64,000 nt of DNA from Polytrichum commune. Lineage: Eukaryota > Streptophyta > Polytrichopsida > Polytrichales > Polytrichaceae. The DNA lies in NCBI GenBank assembly GCA_950295325.1, contig OX485807.1, positions 49,898,796 through 49,962,795 of the forward strand, in the 5' to 3' direction. Under the pieces are notes generated by a model. That model did no database searches. It had not been told where the DNA came from and was given only the letters and a program-made list of their open reading frames with translations. The translations under genes and the position numbers were made by a program. Positions 56,568 to 64,000 of this stretch are shown here, in pieces (the stretch's first letter is position 1; each line of letters starts with the position of its first letter).

Positions 56568-56930
56568 TTTTGATTTGACACTAGCTTGGACCCGTGTCGT
56601 CTTGGTATGTTGCACCCGTACATGTACACCTGAATAAATATCCGGGCCATCCCAACTTCTTGAGCCCATGTAACCATATGTGCTTGTCTCAGTTCGTTGT
56701 ACCTATGCTCATGAATTAATATCAAGGCCATCTCAACTCATTAAGCCCATACCTCCATATGTGTTGCCTTGGCCCGTTGCACTTGCGCATTTAAATCAAT
56801 ATCATGGTTACCCTTGTTAATCAGTAACCCGGCTACCCTTGTTAATCAATACTTATGCCATCTTGGCTCCATGCCTGTCACCCATCTGAGTTTCCTCCAT
56901 CATACCCACCTTCTACACACATAGTCCTCC
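56568..56930 (+). repeat. Dispersed repeat family I, copy 2, with internal tandem units
   Basis: It matches 36860-37140. Within it, units of about 90-100 bp recur, each with a variant of GTTGCACCCGTACATG, GAATAAATATC and GGCCATC. The end carries CCATCATACCCACCTTCTAC, as in copy 1. Confidence 0.6.
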
Positions 56931-56988
56931 CACCTTTCAAAAAAAATCCTTTGTTTTTTGTGATCACATCAACATGTTTGTTTTGGGG

Positions 56989-56993
56989 GTGAG
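56989..56993. repeat. Target-site duplication, left, solo LTR 3
   Basis: GTGAG, repeated exactly at 58461-58465. Confidence 0.95.
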
Positions 56994-58460
56994 TGTCAGC
57001 CACAAACCCCCACCCTTGAGCGTCGTAATCCGGGTGGGAGGCTAAGGCTCACATACATCCAAATCATCCCCCATTGTGAATTCAGGAAGAGCTCCCCAAT
57101 ACAATCATGCCATAACACTTCACACAACACCGTTTATTCCAACACGTCTAGGTAACAAGTGTTTAAAAACACTTCTCTCCTTTCAAGTTTTTAACCCACA
57201 CTAATAGTCACTAAACCATCAGCCTTCCCCTAACATTTCACTCAATCCTAACACAATCAAGGCTTTGTAAGCCCTTGCAATTGCATTTCCTAATTAACCT
57301 AATTTCCCCTACTAATTCAACTTACTCTTTGCTTCCATGCTACTGGCTGGCTAATCCCTGGACCCTTTACTATCAGTTGACTGGGAAGTCAATCCTCCAG
57401 TCCTCTCCTCCTTCGGGAGTCCCCTTCACCCTTCCTGGAATCCCCTCAGACCACCGAACCACCTATCACCACAGACATCTCTCCTCTGACCAACCACGTT
57501 GGTCCTCAAGCAGCCCCTTCCCCGATCAGCTCCCTTCACAAGACGGTCTGCTGCCGAACTCCTGCTTTTGTGAGTGCAGCCGGCATTAAGCTCCACTGAT
57601 CCTTCTGATGTGGCTTTGAATTCAATTGGCTCGGCTTCTCACCCCGCTTTGGCAACTACCAACCTTTGGCATGATTCGGCATTGTTCCTCTGCCGTGGCT
57701 TCTAGCGACCTGAGCACTCAATCCTGGTTCAAAATTAACATTGAGGCACCCTCCGCCCTCAATCCACATCCTTCCGATTGTTACCCTTCTAGCATGGCCA
57801 ATCCACTCTGCAGCATAATGCCCAGATGCCATTCACAACACCTGTTCTCGGATTCACACTTCCATTTAACAGAACAGGTTGTGCACTCCTACCTTGTGCA
57901 GCATTCCCTCAACTGCGCTCCAGACTGCGGCGAAGCCGCCTAAGTCTATCCACCGAGCGGTTGCCTCACTTCCTCCAATTCCCTGCCTTAGCAACCAGCC
58001 AGGAAGTCGGTTCTTCTTCCGGCCATGGCCTGTTTATTCAGTTGGGTGCTTCCTGCCTGTGTACACTAGCACGTCCATCCCCTCTCCTCCTTTGGCCGCC
58101 TACTTCCCTCACTCCCCAGTCGCTAAACCTTCCTTGCCCAACAGCTCAACTCAACCGCCATCGTCCGCATGCCCGGAATTCCCTAGGTCAACCAGTGGAC
58201 CTAGCCTAAAACGAACAACTGCCAAACCTATCCCAGCTAATAAATCCTGTAAGACCAAGGATGCCTCTAACCTGCCTCCCCTAGTTTTAACAACCCCATT
58301 AAACATCCTAAACACCGACACACAATTTAGGAACTTAAATCAACTAACGACTAAACACACACTCTTTTTAAGTTTTTGGATGGTTGAAAAACATCCACAT
58401 CTAAGTCTAACGTTCATTTTGAAGTTACCAACCCATGTGGGCACAGTTTTTGGGCTCACA
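56994..58460 (+). mobile_element. Solo LTR 3 (1467 bp), 5-bp TSD GTGAG
   Basis: It begins TGTCAGCCACAAACCCCCAC and ends GGGCTCACA. Both ends match solo LTRs 1 and 2, including GCGTCGTAATCCGGGTGGG near the start and CATGTGGGCACAG near the end. Exact GTGAG duplications flank it. No adjoining internal region. Overlapping open frames of 104-204 codons on the plus strand (57275-58493) reflect its GC- and pyrimidine-rich middle and show no domain. Confidence 0.92.
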
Positions 58461-58465
58461 GTGAG
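58461..58465. repeat. Target-site duplication, right, solo LTR 3
   Basis: GTGAG, identical to 56989-56993. Confidence 0.95.
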
Positions 58466-58787
58466 TCTTTTGCAAGTGGTCCTTTTTCTTTGAAACCTTT
58501 TCATTTTTAGGCAATAACAATGGGAATAGTATGATGCAAGCATGGTAAAGTGGACCAAACAAGTGCTCTGGTATTCTAAATCCATAGCTTTCTGGTCAAA
58601 CGCCTAAAAGTAGTAGCAAAATATTGTTTACATCCAAAAAAAATTTGACGGTGCCCTCTATTGTTGTATTAAGTGTTCACTAGAGAAATGGTTGAATTTG
58701 CCATCGGTGTGAAAGGAATGGCTTTGAATCTAGAAAATGAATGCAAAATACCAGGAAAGATCTTCACCCAACGCAAGGGGGAGGGGG

Positions 58788-59290
58788 GGGGAGGAACTCT
58801 TTATTGGATACCTAGATGATGTGCATGGATCACTACGAAATTAAACCCCCAATGTATGAGAATTTTACAAAGGAAAACAAATATATGCGTACTTAAATGG
58901 CATGCTAGTAGATGAACTCATGCATTTATACTAAGCTTTAGACATCAATGTGATAAATGCCTCCACTACATATACAAAATGAAAACCATGAATTTAATAG
59001 GCCTTTATTACTTAAAAATTCCACTTTCACTAACCATTGAGAAAGGCATTGAATGTTTTTCCATCCATAGCATGTAACTCAACGATTGCATCAAACAAAC
59101 CAAGACAATAGCACAATAAGTTAGCCACAATCCAAAGAGAAAAACTCAAGGGAGCATGGGCGCTCCAAGAGCCTTTAGTTTGTAAAACCTGAAACCCAAA
59201 TGCAAACTCTAACAAGAGTGGACGAGGTAGTCATTGAGGACTACTACCATATGACACAAATGGATGAAACTAACACATCTATTGTCAAAG
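58788..59290 (+). repeat. Dispersed repeat family F, copy 2
   Basis: It matches 19087-19770 and 62725-63230. Blocks include GGATACCTAGATGATGTGCA, GTGATAAATGCCTCCAC, CCACAATCCAAAGAGAAAAA and GCTCCAAGAGCCTTTAGTTT. On the minus strand one stretch is open for 61 codons (59030-59215), but I recognise no protein. Confidence 0.7.
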
Positions 59291-59302
59291 AAATCTTATG
59301 GG

Positions 59303-59810
59303 AGGTGGACTCTTCATTGGAAACCTAAACGACGTGTGTGGGTGACTATGAAATTGCACCCCCTATATACAAGGATTTTATAAAGCAAAAAAAATGTATA
59401 TGTACTAACGGTAGGCTAGACAATGGACTTATGTATTTCAACTGAGCATTTTAGTTTAATGTGATAAATGCCTTCACTACATATACAAAATATAAATAAT
59501 GAAATAAATAAGCCTTTATTACATATACATCTTATTGGGGACTATTAACATATGACCACAATGCATGAAATTGTAAATTGGATGAAACCAACACATCTAT
59601 TGTCATTTCTTTCTTTAAACCTTAGGGCCCCTTTTGTATATCTAATTTACTTTAAAATTTTGAATAGCCATTTTAAATCACACACTAGAGAAAGAAAAAA
59701 ACCTCCCCCTTATGTACTAGATGCCCCAAATATGACCCTTTCTACACTCAAATTCGTTTATACATGGTATGAAAACTCCACCCCTAGGACCACTGCCACT
59801 ACCACACCTA
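59303..59810 (+). repeat. Dispersed repeat family F, copy 3, in tandem with copy 2
   Basis: It begins again with GGACTCTTCATTGGAAACCT right after copy 2. It continues through TGATAAATGCCTTCACTACA, ACACATCTATTGTCA, AAACCTTAGGGCCCC and CACACTAGAGAAAGAAAAAA, ending near 59810. The CACAATCC...GCTCCAAGAGCC middle block is missing here. Confidence 0.65.
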
Positions 59811-61220
59811 TCCCACACTTTCTAGTATTGGAAACTTGCAGATGCGTGCCGTGTCTAGAAAGTATAGCGAAGTCAAGCCTGATTTACCCTACATCTGTGT
59901 AGCGAATAGATGACATATCCAAATGCTTCCACAAGATACCACATGATTATGCATGTGGACCATGTGATATAGTAAAGGATCTAATAAACCTCACAAAATA
60001 GTAATAAATGCTTCATTATACCTTATCATACTTGATGTCTACATTTGATAATCTTATTATGACAACTTCATACTGAGGGTGAATCCTTAAATAATTTAGA
60101 GTAATAAATCGCTTAATGTTGACTTAATTAATCATGCTTAAGTTGTTCAAACTTCACCTTTCTTGGAGTTTTGTGATTCCAATGAGTAAGCACTAAGTAT
60201 ACCCAAGAGAATCTTCCCACTATGTTGTTTTGGGTCCCGGTGGCCTTGTTTGTTTTTTGATAATGAAATAAATCTTGTTTGTTTGTCTTAAAATAGAAAT
60301 TAAAATAAAAGCGCCCAAGACCTAATTTTGTTGAATCATGCCCTTGCTTATTATACCAGGTTGCCCCCTAGGCAATGAGTTTTATTCTTGAAAATTGCTA
60401 CCCTAAGAAAAGGCTAGCGGTTGATGTATTGTCTTACATACATCAATTAACACATTTGCTCCCGATAGTATAGGTATTTTGGTGAGCACTACCGGGTAGC
60501 GCTTGAATGATGTTTCCAATGAGAGTTGTCTACAAATTACTTATCAATCAAGTGCCTTTCTTCAATCTATTAATGCCACTAGAGTTGCACCTCCCACTTG
60601 GGGTCATAAGTTTGACAAACTTAATTCCATGTTGTTGGATGGTTGGCTAGGTCGAGAGAGAGATGGTTCATCATTGAAATGGTTCTCCCACTACTCCAAA
60701 TATGGAATAATAAAATACTTACTCTACTTGGCTTGCCTCGTACCGACAATCCTCAAAGCGGGCTCAAAGATCTCACGTTCCATGATTCACATGAGTAGCA
60801 ACGGATCATGAAGCCAACAAATTGATTCATTTAAAAGAAGAATGGATGACCAACTTTATTTATTTTGAATCATTTCTTATAAGTACTCATAGACCTGTTA
60901 AATGTTGATGGACAATGTTTGAGCCGGCCAACATGTTGGCAACCAACACCTACACAATTTGATTGACCAATTTAGTGTGCACTTCTGAATGCTTTTGTTT
61001 AGTAATTTGAAAGGTCACACTAGTTTTCATGGGACTCCTTAGCATCTCACGAGTCATGTTTGTCTAGTTGGTCCCGGGGATAAGGACTTGGGATGCTTGA
61101 ATTCAAGCCTTCTTAGGCTGAATATGAACCTCCTTGTTTCATATTTTCCATTTGAGAAACTAAATAGCCTTGTCTTATTGTAAATCATGTTCAAACTTCT
61201 TGGAATTGATGTGGAACACA
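59811..61220. other. Unassigned DNA
   Basis: A 102-codon plus frame (60503-60811) has no recognisable domain. No repeat shared with the window was recognised. Confidence 0.4.
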
Positions 61221-61223
61221 TGG

Positions 61224-61375
61224 TGGTTGCCACATCATTAAGTAGGTAGACAAGTAACACGAGAATCTTCATGACAAAATGTCGTGATGATGTGGTTGCC
61301 ACATCATTAAATAGGTAGTCAAGTCACGAGAGAATCTCCATGACAAAGTGACATGTGATTGCCGCATCATGATGG
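61224..61375. repeat. Tandem repeat, about 2.3 units of 69 bp
   Basis: Units start at 61224 and 61293, with a partial third near 61355. Each has TGGTTGCCACATCATTAA or a close variant, GTAGGTAG and GAGAATCTTCATGACAAA. Confidence 0.85.
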
Positions 61376-61741
61376 TGTTTGTAAAGCTCTTCATAATTAG
61401 GTTTAAAATCTTTAACATGGTTTGTTTTATGTTTTTGAACCCATCTCGGAATTGGGGAAGACATTATATGCAACTGTAAGGTGCGCGTGGAATAATAGAG
61501 GGTGGATTTTCCACATGCATGAATCTCTCGTCCGAGCTCTTCCAACTCTGAGTCCATAGAAAAGACAAATGGTTGTTCTTAGATTTGATTACTGTGCATC
61601 GTAATATCAAGCCTCATTCACTCTATTCTTCCAAGTTACCGTGAGGTCTAGACTGACTCTAGACTGTGCCACACTGGCATTTTCACAATCATTTCCCAAA
61701 CCCTGAAGAATAGTAAATAGAGTCGGCTTTAAACGAACAAG
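61376..61741. other. Unassigned DNA
   Basis: Nothing recognised. A 77-codon minus frame (61324-61557) starts in the tandem repeat. Confidence 0.35.
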
Positions 61742-61960
61742 TGGGGACAGTGTCTGGGGAGATTTTTGGGCATAATCGGTCGAGATTATAGAGTTTCCAA
61801 GTTCAACCGGTTACATGTTGACATCCTTCAGTCTCTCTTCCTTGATTTGAGAGGTGTATTCTCTAAATTCCTCCAAAATCATCAGTAATTTTTCTGAAGT
61901 CTTCAACTTCAACCGGTTCATCTGTAACTAGTTGTTGGTTCTTCCCCATTCATTGAGTGG
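61742..61960 (+). repeat. Dispersed repeat family D, copy 3
   Basis: It matches 12010-12242 and, in reverse complement, 1803-2045: GAGATTTTTGGGCATAATCG, TTCAACCGGTTACATGTTGA, CTTCAACTTCAACCGGTTCA. No termini were defined. Confidence 0.6.
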
Positions 61961-62724
61961 TTGTTGCAGTGCATCAATCATATTCGCTCATCTCAGGCAA
62001 CCCAAAATTCACTGTGAAGAAATCCAATCAGTTGAATTTCAAGGATTCGACTAACTAAATGTATAGTTTAGCACTTAACTTATGTCATCTCTTAACGCAA
62101 CATGCAATTTAAGCCTGGTTGATTCACCTATATTCTCCATTTTTTGACTTCAGCCTCAGCCAGTACTTACATCGTTGCAACAAAGATAAATAGGAATTGA
62201 GGCAGTTACAAGTACATAGTTCTAAGTTATTGGCTTGGCCTTCCCTCCATGGATGCAAACATGCCCTCCACATAGGGCCTAGGTAGGTTTCTAGTTGATT
62301 GATTCATCCTGTAATATGTCATCTTGTAAAATGAAAAAAATTCTTATTTAAAATCTCTTGATTTTCTTATTAAAAAATTGCATGGAGTTCACCAAGTTAA
62401 ATTGAGAACATGGGAAGAACACCAAATCCCCATCAATTGTATGGATGTGATCTTATGAAAGATTTCAACAAGAAAAAATTTCCTTTCTACTTGTAGCCTT
62501 GCAATCCCTTCAGGTCCCCTTGCAACCTTCATATTATAGCACATAATCTAATCTAATGTGTTATACTATGTGCTAAATTGTTAGACCTTTAGGGATGAAC
62601 CTTTACTCTAGACGGCCCCCCCCCTTTCCTCTTCTTCAAATTCTCTTAGTCCACCCTTAGACCAAGGCTCAACCAAGATTCAATGGGCATTCAATGAACA
62701 CCCGTTGAACAACTAGGGTCCAAA
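61961..62724. other. Unassigned AT-rich DNA
   Basis: No coding or shared repeat content was recognised. Confidence 0.35.
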
Positions 62725-63230
62725 GGGGGGGAACTCTTCATTGGATACCTAAATGATATGTGTGGGTTATTATGAAATTAAACCCCCTATAGACGAGAAT
62801 TTTACAAAAGAAAAAAAAATGTATGTTGTATCAGACAAACAAAGACAAAAGCATAAATTAATAACTTAGCCACAATCCAAAGAGCAAAACTCAAGGAAGC
62901 CCATGAGCACTTCAAGAGCCTCTAGTTTGTAAACCTAAAACCCAAATGCAAACCCTAACAAGAGTGGACAAGGTAGTCATTAAGGACTATTACCATATGA
63001 CAAAAATGGAAGAAACTAACACATCTATTGTCAGAAAAAAGAGTCTCTAAACCTTAGGGCCCCTCTCTGTACATTTAATACCTCAAAATTCTTAATTGCC
63101 TTTATAAATGTACACACTAGAGAAAAATAATACCTCTCCTTTATATATATTATTTAAATTATGTCTCAAATAATACTCCTTCTTACACTCACTTTAGTTT
63201 GTACATTATATGAAGAGTCCACCCCTGGGA
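62725..63230 (+). repeat. Dispersed repeat family F, copy 4
   Basis: It starts with GGAACTCTTCATTGGATACC and continues ACAATCCAAAGAGCAAAACT, CAAGAGCCTCTAGTTTGTAA, ACACATCTATTGTCAG and AAACCTTAGGGCCCC, ending near 63230. The TGATAAATGCC block is missing, so it complements copy 3. Confidence 0.7.
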
Positions 63231-64000
63231 TTTGGGGCATGTCCCAAGCATTTTCTCTCTAGCTATCTCTGAAATTGAAATTGAGATTCCCTTCTTCAAA
63301 TTTTAGCGTTTGTGATGTATCTTTTAAAATTGAAAATTTTGATTGAAACTGTTCGAAATTATAGTGGCCTGCACTAGGATCCCAACACTAAGAAAATCTG
63401 AAAACGTATATATTTTGGTTTTGAATGACTGGATTGTGGAGATGAAGTATGTTTTTCTTATATGAAGCTACTTTATGGTCCATATATGTGTTAGCTATCG
63501 GAATTGTAGGCAATAAAAAAAGATTTTAACCTTACGATGTTGCATATTATGCGTTGAAAGTCATATAAATCTTGCAGTTTAATACAAGGGAGTAGCCACC
63601 CTGGGGTCTAGAAAAAGGACAAAATGGTTACTTTGCTTGAGACAAACAAATCATTGTAAAAAAAGAATTGGAAATGAGACCACATGGACCCGAAACAAAG
63701 GGATGGGCAACTCTCTAAGGTGGATGCGGTGAAACTAAACAACCCTGGGAAAGGTAAAACAAGCAGCATGCAAAACGAAGCGGGAACTAAGCCAACACTA
63801 AGCGCTCTATTGTTCAAAAAGGATGTTGGAGCTAGAACGATAATATAGAAAGTTATTGCACTAAATATCATATGTAGTGTCACGTACTATCTACATGATG
63901 CTCTACATATTTGTAATATATTGATGTGATTTTTTACCAAGTAAAGTTGTTGATGTTCTATAATGTCCAAACAACCAATTTAACATTTGTTGGTCAAATA
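63231..64000. other. Unassigned AT-rich DNA
   Basis: No coding region was recognised. It contains the isolated CACTAAATATCATATGTAGT near-palindrome at about 63860. Confidence 0.35.

Noticed and set aside
57275..58493. Overlapping plus-strand frames of 104, 105, 127 and 204 codons
   Set aside because: They lie in or run just past the end of solo LTR 3, overlap each other in different frames, are Pro/Ser-rich because of C-rich sequence, and are not kept in LTRs 1 and 2.

Overview
This 64-kb window looks like gene-poor nuclear DNA of a land plant. It is AT-rich, has no prokaryotic gene layout, shows no open reading frame above about 210 codons, and carries plant-type transposon fossils throughout: solo LTRs, PIF/Harbinger, MULE-like elements, MITEs and foldback elements. 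I could not name the species. The MULE-like and methyltransferase-like fragments remind me of families abundant in seed-free plants, but that is a weak impression. I found no intact protein-coding gene, rRNA, convincing tRNA or CRISPR array. Almost every open frame is a by-product of repeats or the remains of a transposon gene.

Layout. From 1 to 19 kb the window is a graveyard of short non-autonomous elements. One large group of about 370 bp has three subfamilies, here called A, B and C. Their inverted ends start GGTATGTG or GGTAGAC and sit on TTAA target sites. A second, unrelated foldback family (about 340-360 bp) clusters at 7.2-8.8 kb. From 20.9 to 27.7 kb lies a decayed MULE-like transposon (copy A, minus strand), interrupted by a 1.74-kb solo LTR. 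From 28.2 to 39.3 kb there are fragments of a second coding repeat (family H), a small MULE-type MITE with 9-bp target duplications, a second solo LTR and more TTAA elements. From 39.7 to 44.2 kb is a PIF/Harbinger transposase pseudogene split by a 3.5-kb insertion that carries an AAGTAAC-rich minisatellite. From 46.5 to 55.7 kb is copy B of the MULE-like transposon, on the plus strand and so inverted relative to copy A. It carries a perfect 163-bp-arm palindrome. The rest holds a third solo LTR (57.0-58.5 kb) and a family of direct repeats (F) at 58.8-63.2 kb.

How the parts relate. The window is best read as layered insertions. Copies A and B act as each other's reference: B preserves the empty target site for the solo LTR in A, A preserves the empty site for the palindrome in B, and each has lost segments the other keeps. 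The three solo LTRs all retain 5-bp target duplications (one with a mismatch), so full elements inserted and then lost their interiors by LTR-LTR recombination. All alignments were made by eye; identities and boundaries are approximate unless a target duplication fixes them.
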